Origin: Streptomyces resistomycificus
Lineage (GTDB): Bacteria; Actinomycetota; Actinomycetes; Streptomycetales; Streptomycetaceae
DNA: 64,000 nucleotides
Assembly (NCBI RefSeq): GCF_001514265.1
Contig: NZ_KQ948998.1
Coordinates: 62,001 to 126,000, forward strand
Direction: 5' to 3'
Of the stretch, positions 16,636 to 23,565 are shown in pieces. The notes beneath the pieces were generated by a model. The model was not told the origin of the DNA, did not search any database, and saw only the letters and a program-made list of their open reading frames with translations. The position numbers and the translations under genes are program-made. The stretch's first letter is position 1; each line of letters starts with the position of its first letter.

Positions 16636-18314
16636 CAGTTGCCGCTGCCGTTCTTGTCGATGAGTTCCTTGTACCAGTCACGCAGCTTGTCGCCGCCGGA
16701 GGACCTCCAGGTGGAGATGGCGGCCTGCACGTCGGACAGCTTCTTGTTGCCGCGTACGTAGTCGATCTCCAGCTGCTCGAACTGGCTGGAGAGGCTCGCG
16801 AAGCGGGACGGCTCGACGATGTTCATGCCGTAGGTGGACGTCTTCTTCATGAAGGCGCCCATCCGCTGCTGCCACTCGACCTGCTTGCGGGCGACCTCGG
16901 GGAAGTCGGGGTGGGCGTAGTAGGCGGCCGGCGCGGCCAGCATGACCCAGGCGTTGACCACCTCGGAGTTGCCCAGGTCGTTCTTGACGGGGACACCGTC
17001 CTTGACCGTGTAGTGGGTGCCCTCGACGCCGTAGTCGACGAGCATCCGCTCCTTGGTGCCGTAGGGCGCGGCCGCGAAGTCGGCGGCCGCCAGCGCGTTC
17101 TCGACCGTGGTCTTCGAGGCGCCCTTGCGGATCAGCGACCAGATGCCGGCGGGCTGAGCCGCGTACAGCGTCGGGTCGCCGCCGTCGGGACCGAAGATGT
17201 CCATGCCCTCGATCACGAAGTCCGGGTTGGACGCGGCCTGTTCGGAGGTCTTGCCGTACCAGGTGGACATGTCGTTGTTGTAGACGAGGATCTGGCCGGC
17301 GGTGAAGCGGTTGCCCGCGTCGCCCGAGCGCGCCTTGTCGTCTGGGTGGACCACGCCCGCGTCGAACAGCTTGCGCGTCCACTCCAGGGCTTCCAGGTAC
17401 TCGGGCTGCTCGACGCGGTACGTCAGCTTGCCGTCGTCCCCGATGTCCCAGCCGATCGTCCCGGAGCCGCGGACACCGAAGATGCTCCACGCGGTCCAGT
17501 TCATGTCGCCGCAGGCCCACACCTTGGCCTTGGCGCTGGTGGCCTCCTTGGCCCAGCTGAGGAACTCCTCGGGCGACTTGGGGACCGAGTAGCCCTCCTT
17601 GTCGAAGATGTCCTTGCGGTAGTAGGGCACGATCCAGGACGCGGACGCGGCGGGCATCGGGATACCGCGCAGCGCGCCGCCGAAGATGCCCATGCGCCAG
17701 GCGTCGGAGGGGATGGCGGCCAGGTTCGGGTACTTCTTGACCTTGTCGCCCGCCAGGTAGGGGCCGAGGTCCATGAACTTCGCGGTGACGGCGTTGGCGA
17801 TCTTGCCGACCAGTTCCCAGCCCGGCACGACCACCATGTCGGGTATGGAGCTGGAGGCGAGGACTGCGCCGAGCTTCTCGCCGTAGGTGTTGCCGTCCTG
17901 GTTCTGCCAGGTGATCTTGGTGCCCGCCGCGGCGTCCAGCGCCTTGTAGTAGGGGTTGCCGGGCTTCGGCGGGGAGCCCCAGAACGGGGACATGATCTTG
18001 AGGGGGGCGCCGGTGCCGAGCTTCTTCGGGACCGAGGTGGCAAGGGTCGCGAGGTCGACCTTGCCGGTGTATCCGGCCGCCGAACCGTTCTTCGACGGCA
18101 GGTCCGGCTTGGCGACCGCGCTGGCGACGAACGCCGGGAGCAGCTTGTCCGCGGCCTTGCCCGACGTGGTGCCCTCGCGTGACTTGGTGTCCGAGCCCCC
18201 ACAGGCGGAGAGCAGCGGCATCCCGCCCGCGACCGCTGCGGTGGCGACCGCAGTGGAGGCAAGGAAGCTTCTCCGGCTAGGCCCGGAGGAGGCGGAAGCG
18301 GCGTTCGGCGTCAT
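16635..18314 (-). CDS. Extracellular sugar-binding lipoprotein of the CUT1 importer
   Basis: A 559-residue type-1 extracellular solute-binding protein. The N-terminus carries a Tat motif (SRRSFLAS, Arg14-Arg15) and lipobox LLSAC with Cys38 as the lipidation site. The large size matches LplA/YtcQ-type binding proteins for long oligosaccharides. ATG 18314 follows GAAGGG at about 8 nt. It is the first gene of the seven-gene operon, 121 nt from the operator at 18435. Oligoxyloglucan binding is inferred from the adjacent GH74, GH12, GH95 and GH42 genes; sequence alone does not show the ligand. Confidence 0.92.
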   Translation of the reverse strand: MTPNAASASSGPSRRSFLASTAVATAAVAGGMPLLSACGGSDTKSREGTTSGKAADKLLPAFVASAVAKPDLPSKNGSAAGYTGKVDLATLATSVPKKLGTGAPLKIMSPFWGSPPKPGNPYYKALDAAAGTKITWQNQDGNTYGEKLGAVLASSSIPDMVVVPGWELVGKIANAVTAKFMDLGPYLAGDKVKKYPNLAAIPSDAWRMGIFGGALRGIPMPAASASWIVPYYRKDIFDKEGYSVPKSPEEFLSWAKEATSAKAKVWACGDMNWTAWSIFGVRGSGTIGWDIGDDGKLTYRVEQPEYLEALEWTRKLFDAGVVHPDDKARSGDAGNRFTAGQILVYNNDMSTWYGKTSEQAASNPDFVIEGMDIFGPDGGDPTLYAAQPAGIWSLIRKGASKTTVENALAAADFAAAPYGTKERMLVDYGVEGTHYTVKDGVPVKNDLGNSEVVNAWVMLAAPAAYYAHPDFPEVARKQVEWQQRMGAFMKKTSTYGMNIVEPSRFASLSSQFEQLEIDYVRGNKKLSDVQAAISTWRSSGGDKLRDWYKELIDKNGSGN

Positions 18315-18434
18315 TGCGTCAACCCTTCATGGCGCACCAGGACACCCGGCGGTGGAGCCGTCGGCTGCGGTGTCTTGAGTGGAACTGGCTGAGCTGAAGC
18401 GGAGCTCCGACTGAATGCACCGGGTTTCCCGTAG

Positions 18435-18448
18435 TCGAAGCGCTTCGA
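18435..18448. promoter_or_regulatory. LacI-family operator O3 (importer/hydrolase operon)
   Basis: TCGAAGCGCTTCGA is a perfect 14-bp palindrome upstream of the minus-strand seven-gene operon, with the same core as O1, O2 and O4. It lies 121 nt before the binding-protein ATG, in the expected promoter zone. The whole 18315-18644 gap is a divergent control region without coding sequence. Confidence 0.87.
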
Positions 18449-18565
18449 TGTTGCTGTGAGGTTAAGTGAACGCCCCAGGGTGCACAAGGGTCGTTCCCAA
18501 GATTCCTCCGAGCTGTGGGAAGGGACCATTCCTTATGCACCGCTTGAAGTGATGGCGCTGCTCTC

Positions 18566-18595
18566 TTGACACCCACCCCCGAGCCGAATGAGCAT
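18566..18595 (+). promoter_or_regulatory. Candidate promoter of the GH3 gene
   Basis: TTGACA at 18566-18571 is followed after 18 nt by GAGCAT (18590-18595), a poor -10. Operator O4 begins at the -10, so a bound repressor would occlude RNA polymerase. The -35 match is perfect, the -10 weak. Confidence 0.5.
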
Positions 18596-18608
18596 CGAAG
18601 CGCTTCGA
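18595..18608. promoter_or_regulatory. LacI-family operator O4 (GH3 promoter)
   Basis: TCGAAGCGCTTCGA, identical to O3, lies 160 bp from it on the GH3 side and 37 nt before the GH3 start codon. This places GH3 and the divergent importer/hydrolase operon under the same repressor, possibly with O3-O4 looping. Confidence 0.87.
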
Positions 18609-18644
18609 AAGCGCTCCGCCGCTCCATCGCAAGGGGATCACCAC

Positions 18645-21482
18645 GTGACCGCACAAACGCCGCCTACGACGCCTTTCCGCGATCCGCGCCTGCCGTTCGC
18701 GAAGCGCGTCGACGACCTGCTGGCGCGGCTGACCCTCGACGAGAAGGTCGGATTCCTGCACCAGTTCGCGCCCGCCGTCGAGCGCCTGGGCATCGCCGCC
18801 TTCCGCACCGGCCAGGAGGCCCTGCACGGCGTGGCCTGGATGGGCCCGGCCACCGTCTTCCCACAGGCGGTGGGCCTGGGCGCGACCTGGAACACGGATC
18901 TCGTACGACGGGTCGGCGACGCGGTGTCCAAGGAGGTCCGGGCGATGCGCGCCCGCGACGACCGCGTGGGCCTCAACATCTGGGCCCCGACCGTCAACCT
19001 CCTGCGCCACCCCCTGTGGGGCCGCAACGAGGAGGGCTACTCGGAGGACCCGAAGCTCACCTCGGCCATCGCCACCGCCTACACGCAGGGCCTGCGCGGC
19101 GACCACCCGACGTACTGGCGCACGGCGCCGGTCCTCAAGCACTGGCTGGCCCACAACAACGAGACCGACCGGGCCACCGCGTCGAGCTCGGTGCGCCCGC
19201 GCGTGCTGCACGAGTACGACCTGCGCGCCTTCCGCGAGACGGTCGAGGCGGGTGCGGTCGCCGGGGTGATGCCCGCGTACAACCTGGTCAACGGCCGTCC
19301 GAACCACGTCTCCCCCTATCTGCGCGAGCAGTTGCGTGCCTGGACCGACGAGGAGCTGCTGGTCTGCTCGGACGCGGGCGCGCCCAGCAACCTGGTCGAC
19401 TCGGAGCACTACTTCGACACCCACGAGGAGGCCACCGCGGCCTCGCTGCTGGCCGGCGTCGACAGCTTCACCGACCACGGCACGGACAGCTCGCAGATCG
19501 TCGCCCGCGTCCAGGGGGCGCTGGAGCAGGGGCTGCTGACCGAGGCCGACATCGACACCGCGGTCCGCCGCCAGCTCTCGGTGCGCTTCCGGCTCGGCGA
19601 GTTCGACCCGCGCTACGACCCGTACGCGGACACCAGGGACTTCGACACCCCGGCGCACCGCGCGCTCGCGCAGGAGGCCGCCGAGCAGGCGGTGGTCCTG
19701 CTCAAGAACGACGGGGTGCTGCCCCTCGCGCCGGACACCCGGATCGCCGTGGTCGGCCTGCTCGCCGACGAGTGCAAGCGCGACTGGTACAGCGGCACGC
19801 TCATGCACCGCTCGACCCCGCTGGAGGGCCTGTACGAGCGGTTCGGCGCCGAGCGCGTCGAGTTCGCGGAGGGCGTCGACCGCGTCCTGCTGAAGACCTC
19901 CGCCGGTGCGTTCGTGCGCGTGCCCGAGGCCGAGGACGCCCCCGACGAGGTGCGCGGCGCCGAAGGTGCCCTCGACCCGGCCCTGCTCGCCGGCCGCACC
20001 GACCTGCCCGCGCTCACCACGGACGCCGCCGGCACCGAGCTCGCGCTCGTCGACTGGGGCGAGGGCGTGCTGACCCTGCGCGCACCCGACGGCCGCTACC
20101 TCTCGGTCGCCGAGGACGGGCGGGTGCGCGCCTCGGCCGACCAGCCCGGAGGCTGGGTCGTCCAGGAGACGTTCCGGCTGGAACCGCACGGGAAGGGCCA
20201 CCTCCTCAGGCACGTCGGTACGGGTCGCCACGTCTCGGTCGCCGCCGACGGAGTAAAGGTTGCCGACGAGAATCCGGAAACGTTCGAGGTCATCGTCGTC
20301 GAAAGCGGCGAGGACGCAGTGACCCGGGTCACGTCGGAGGCCGACGTGGTTGTGGTGGTGGCGGGCAACGACCCGCACATCAACGGCCGCGAGACCGAGG
20401 ACCGCACGACTTTGCGGCTGCCGGTCCAGCAGGAGCGGCTGCTGCGGGCCGCCCGCGCCGCCAACCCGGCCACCGTCCTGGTGCTGACCTCCGCCTACCC
20501 CTACGCGGTCGACACGGCCGACCTCCCGGCGGTGCTGTGGACGGCTCACGGCGGCCAGGCGGCGGGCACGGCCCTCGCCCGCGTCCTGGCCGGCGACGTC
20601 TCCCCCGCCGGCCGCCTTCCGCAGACCTGGTACGCGGACGACTCCGACCTGCCCGGCCTCCTCGACTACGACGTGATCGGCGGCCGCCAGACGTACCTCT
20701 ACTTCGAGGGCACGCCCCTGTTCCCGTTCGGCCACGGCCTGTCGTACGCGTCGTTCGCGTACGGCGATCTGGCGTCCCGTGTCGAGGACAGGACCCTGCA
20801 CGTCTCCTTCACGGTGACGAACACCGGTGACGTGACGGCCGACGAGGTGGCCCAGCTCTACGCCCGCGCCGTTGACCCGGTGATCCCGCGTCCGCGCCGC
20901 GAGCTGCTGGCACACCGGAGGGTGACGCTGGCGCCGGGCGAGGGGGCGGAGTTCGCGTTCGAACTGCCCTTGTCGGCCTTCGAGTTCTGGGACGTGGCAC
21001 AGGGCCGGTGGCGGCTGGAGTCCGGCCCGTACGAGCTGTTGGCGGGCGCCTCCAGCGAGGACGTCCGCCTGCGTACGACCGTACTGCTGGACGGTGAGCC
21101 CGCGGCCCCGCGCCCCGTGCTCGAACGCGGCCTGGACGCGGCCGACTTCGACCACCACAGCGGTGTCGAGATCGTCGACCGTACGAAGACGTCGGGCGAC
21201 GCGGTGACGGCGGCGGACGGCGAGTTCGGCGAACTGGTCTACCGGGACTGCGACTTCGGCGACGGCGTCACGGAGGTGACCGTCTCGGTGGCGGGCGAGG
21301 GCGTGGTCGAGCTGTCGCTCGACGGAGGCGCGGTGCTCGCCGCCCTGACGTCGGAGGCGTCCGAGTCCGGGCCCTACGGCTACTCCACGCTCGGCGCCGG
21401 GATCGTCGCCGAGGGCGTGCACGACGTGCATCTGAGGCTGCGCGGCCCGCTGCGGCTCGCGCGTGTCGGCTTCTCCGGTTGA
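18645..21482 (+). CDS. GH3 beta-glucosidase with an inserted beta-trefoil-like domain
   Basis: A 945-residue GH3 enzyme with no signal peptide. The N-terminal barrel holds LNIWAPTVNLLRHPLWGRNEE and the nucleophile Asp243 in VCSDAGAP. The alpha/beta sandwich then starts (VVLLKNDGVLPL, 350-361). Residues about 412-555 are an insertion reminiscent of a fascin/beta-trefoil fold (GVLTLRAPDGRYLSVAEDG repeats), where many GH3 enzymes carry PA14. After the sandwich resumes, an Fn3-like domain and a C-terminal beta domain (about 840-945) follow. GTG 18645 is chosen (AAGGGG 8 nt upstream); a reading from 18588 would contain operator O4. Likely role: removing backbone glucose from stripped xyloglucan oligosaccharides. 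Confidence 0.9.
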   Translation: MTAQTPPTTPFRDPRLPFAKRVDDLLARLTLDEKVGFLHQFAPAVERLGIAAFRTGQEALHGVAWMGPATVFPQAVGLGATWNTDLVRRVGDAVSKEVRAMRARDDRVGLNIWAPTVNLLRHPLWGRNEEGYSEDPKLTSAIATAYTQGLRGDHPTYWRTAPVLKHWLAHNNETDRATASSSVRPRVLHEYDLRAFRETVEAGAVAGVMPAYNLVNGRPNHVSPYLREQLRAWTDEELLVCSDAGAPSNLVDSEHYFDTHEEATAASLLAGVDSFTDHGTDSSQIVARVQGALEQGLLTEADIDTAVRRQLSVRFRLGEFDPRYDPYADTRDFDTPAHRALAQEAAEQAVVLLKNDGVLPLAPDTRIAVVGLLADECKRDWYSGTLMHRSTPLEGLYERFGAERVEFAEGVDRVLLKTSAGAFVRVPEAEDAPDEVRGAEGALDPALLAGRTDLPALTTDAAGTELALVDWGEGVLTLRAPDGRYLSVAEDGRVRASADQPGGWVVQETFRLEPHGKGHLLRHVGTGRHVSVAADGVKVADENPETFEVIVVESGEDAVTRVTSEADVVVVVAGNDPHINGRETEDRTTLRLPVQQERLLRAARAANPATVLVLTSAYPYAVDTADLPAVLWTAHGGQAAGTALARVLAGDVSPAGRLPQTWYADDSDLPGLLDYDVIGGRQTYLYFEGTPLFPFGHGLSYASFAYGDLASRVEDRTLHVSFTVTNTGDVTADEVAQLYARAVDPVIPRPRRELLAHRRVTLAPGEGAEFAFELPLSAFEFWDVAQGRWRLESGPYELLAGASSEDVRLRTTVLLDGEPAAPRPVLERGLDAADFDHHSGVEIVDRTKTSGDAVTAADGEFGELVYRDCDFGDGVTEVTVSVAGEGVVELSLDGGAVLAALTSEASESGPYGYSTLGAGIVAEGVHDVHLRLRGPLRLARVGFSG

Positions 21483-21507
21483 GGGGCCGGGGAAGACCGG
21501 CGTGAAG

Positions 21508-21547
21508 AAGGGGCCCGGCACCGGAAGGCATCGGTGCCGGGCCCCTT
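21508..21547 (+). terminator. Stem-loop terminator after GH3
   Basis: A 16-bp perfect stem (21508-21523 with 21532-21547) and 8-nt loop lie 25 nt past the GH3 stop. It also faces the 3' end of the convergent aldehyde dehydrogenase gene, so it may act in both directions. Confidence 0.88.
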
Positions 21548-21576
21548 CGGGGACGGCGTGAGCCGCATGACCGCAA

Positions 21577-21608
21577 CTCTAGCTGAAAATGGTTCCCATT
21601 AGCTAGAG
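21577..21608. promoter_or_regulatory. Inverted repeat enclosing a Zur-box-like palindrome, between convergent genes
   Basis: Outer arms CTCTAGCT (21577-21584) and AGCTAGAG (21601-21608) enclose GAAAATGGTTCCCATT, itself near-symmetric (AATGG-TTC-CCATT). The inner part resembles actinobacterial zinc-uptake-regulator (Zur) boxes. It is AT-rich against its surroundings but lies between two gene ends, with no start codon near. It could be a terminator, a relic, or an orphan site. Confidence 0.35.
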
Positions 21609-21619
21609 GGTGGCGTCGA

Positions 21620-23065
21620 CTAGAGGGCGAGCCCCGTCAGCACCAGGACCCGCTCGTAGGTGTAGTCGTCCATCGCGTACCGCACACCCTCGCGGCCGAC
21701 GCCGGACTGCTTGGCACCGCCGTAGGGCATCTGGTCGGCGCGGTAGGACGGCACGTCTCCGACGACGACACCGCCGACCTCCAGGGCGCGGTGGGCACGG
21801 AAGGCGACCTGCAGGTCGTGCGTGAACACGCCCGCCTGGAGGCCGTACTTGGAGTCGTTGACGGCTGCGAAGGCGGCCGCCTCCCCGTCCACCTTCTGCA
21901 CGGTGAGGACGGGCCCGAAGACCTCCTCGCAGGAGATCGTCGTGTCGGCCGGTACGTCGGTCAGGACGGTCGGCGCGTAGGCGGCGCCGTCGCGCTTGCC
22001 GCCGGTCAGCAGCTGCGCCCCGGCCTCGACGGCCTCCTGCACCCACGCCTCGACGCGCTTGGCGGCGTCCTCGCTGACCAGCGGTCCGACGTCGGTCGCG
22101 TCGTCGGCCGGGTCACCGGTGACCTGGGCCTCGACGGCGGCGACCACCCGGGGCAGCAGCCGGTCGTAGACCGAGGCGTCCGCGATGACCCGCTGGACGG
22201 AGATGCAGGACTGGCCGCCCTGGTAGTTGGAGAAGGTGGCGATGCGGGTCGCGGCCCAGTCGAGGTCGGCGTCGGAGGCGTAGTCCCCGAGCACGACCGC
22301 GGCGCCGTTGCCCCCCAGCTCCAGGGTGCAGTGCTTGCGCGGCACCGAGTCCATGATCGCGTAGCCGACCTTCTCGGAGCCGGTGAAGGAGATGACCGGC
22401 AGGCGCTCGTCCTGGACGAGGGCGGGCATACGGTCGTTGGGCACCGGGAGGATGCTCCACGACCCGGCCGGGAGGTCCGTCTCGGCGAGCAGCTCGCCGA
22501 TGACCAGCCCGGACAGGGGGGTGGCCGGGGCCGGCTTGAGGATGATCGGCGCGCCGGCCGCGATCGCCGGGGCGATCTTGTGGGCGCACAGGTTCAGCGG
22601 GAAGTTGAACGGCGCGATGCCGAGCACGACACCCTTCGGGAAGCGCCGGGTGAGAGCGAGACGGCCCTGGCCGCCGGCGTCCGTGTCCAGCCGCTGGGCC
22701 TCGCCGCCGTTGAAGCGGCGGGCCTCCTCGGCGGCGAACCGGAACACGGAGACGGCCCGGCCCACCTCGCCGCGGGCCCACTTGATCGGCTTGCCGTTCT
22801 CCGCGGAGATGAGCCGCGCGATCTCCTCGGTGCGCTCGGCGAGCCTGCGGCTGACGTGGTCGAGGGCGGCGGCGCGGAGGTGGGCGGGCGTGGCCGCGAA
22901 GTCCTCGCGGACGGCGTGCGCGGCCGCCACGGCCTCCTCGATCTGCGCGTCGCCGGGCACGGAGACCTTGGCGACGAGACGGTCGTCCCAGGGGGAGGTG
23001 ACGTCGAAGGTGTCCTCGCCGGTGGCCTGGCGGCCGGCGAGCCAGAAGGCGTGGGTGGAAGTCAT
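21620..23065 (-). CDS. NAD(P)-dependent aldehyde dehydrogenase
   Basis: A 481-residue ALDH-superfamily enzyme oxidising an aldehyde to the acid. The catalytic Cys287 is in GGQSCISV and the general base Glu249 in TLELGGNG; the cofactor-binding segment is GSEKVGYAI. LELGGNGAAVVL resembles the lactaldehyde/non-phosphorylating GAPDH branch more than betaine-aldehyde enzymes. A role as succinate-semialdehyde dehydrogenase for the nearby GABA genes is possible but unproven. ATG 23065 has only a distant GAAGGG. The longer reading to 23338 is rejected because it runs through the tandem repeats. The PucR-type regulator gene lies upstream on the same strand, 500 nt away. Confidence 0.88.
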   Translation of the reverse strand: MTSTHAFWLAGRQATGEDTFDVTSPWDDRLVAKVSVPGDAQIEEAVAAAHAVREDFAATPAHLRAAALDHVSRRLAERTEEIARLISAENGKPIKWARGEVGRAVSVFRFAAEEARRFNGGEAQRLDTDAGGQGRLALTRRFPKGVVLGIAPFNFPLNLCAHKIAPAIAAGAPIILKPAPATPLSGLVIGELLAETDLPAGSWSILPVPNDRMPALVQDERLPVISFTGSEKVGYAIMDSVPRKHCTLELGGNGAAVVLGDYASDADLDWAATRIATFSNYQGGQSCISVQRVIADASVYDRLLPRVVAAVEAQVTGDPADDATDVGPLVSEDAAKRVEAWVQEAVEAGAQLLTGGKRDGAAYAPTVLTDVPADTTISCEEVFGPVLTVQKVDGEAAAFAAVNDSKYGLQAGVFTHDLQVAFRAHRALEVGGVVVGDVPSYRADQMPYGGAKQSGVGREGVRYAMDDYTYERVLVLTGLAL

Positions 23066-23261
23066 GTGTGGAGTCCCGGCCCTTCCGCGTTGGGGGTGGT
23101 GGTGATCTGCGATCTGCGGTGTCGGGGTCCACGGTAGGGCGGGGGCGGGTGGGGGGTGGTTGTCCGGTGCGTAGTGGTGGCGTGGCGGGGTGCGCCGGAT
23201 TGGCAGGGTGCGGGGTGGTGCCGTGCGGGTGCGGGAGGTCGGCCGTGGTGCTGTGGCGGGC

Positions 23262-23511
23262 GGGGTGGTGGGGGCACCCCAGACCTCCGGGCCGGTGCCC
23301 ACCCACCGCCCCTCTCGGTCCGCCGAATGACCAGCCACCGGGCCGCCCGCCCCTCGGCCGACCGAGACGGGTGGGCCGGCCGGGCGGGGCGGTGGTGGGG
23401 GCCCACACCTCCGAGCCTGTACCCACCCACCACCCGTCTCGGTCCGCCGAACGACCAGCCACCGGGCCGCCCGCCCCTCGGCCGACCGAGACGGGTGGGC
23501 CGGCCGGGCGG
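23262..23511. repeat. Two tandem copies of a roughly 124-bp GC-rich repeat
   Basis: Two near-identical copies with a period of 124 bp (for example GGTCCGCCGA at 23317 and 23441) fill the centre of a 500-nt gap (23066-23565) with no gene. Each copy contains an inverted repeat: CCGTCTCGGTC (or CCCTCTCGGTC) at its start pairs with GACCGAGACGG about 45 nt later. Long hairpins could therefore form in RNA from either strand. Apparent open frames here are low-complexity and lack starts. The rest of the gap shows nothing I can name. Confidence 0.8.
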
Positions 23512-23565
23512 AACGGAGGGCTGGGGGCGGAGCCTCCGCCTCACGCCCGCGGCGAAGGCCTGCCC

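Noticed and set aside
18462..21521. Long minus-strand open frame opposite GH3
   Set aside because: Antisense shadow of the GH3 gene with no recognisable motifs, and it would cross the divergent promoter and both operators.
23066..23338. N-terminal extension of the aldehyde dehydrogenase into the repeat region
   Set aside because: The added residues are Pro/Arg/His-rich repeat translation; the family N-terminus begins at ATG 23065.
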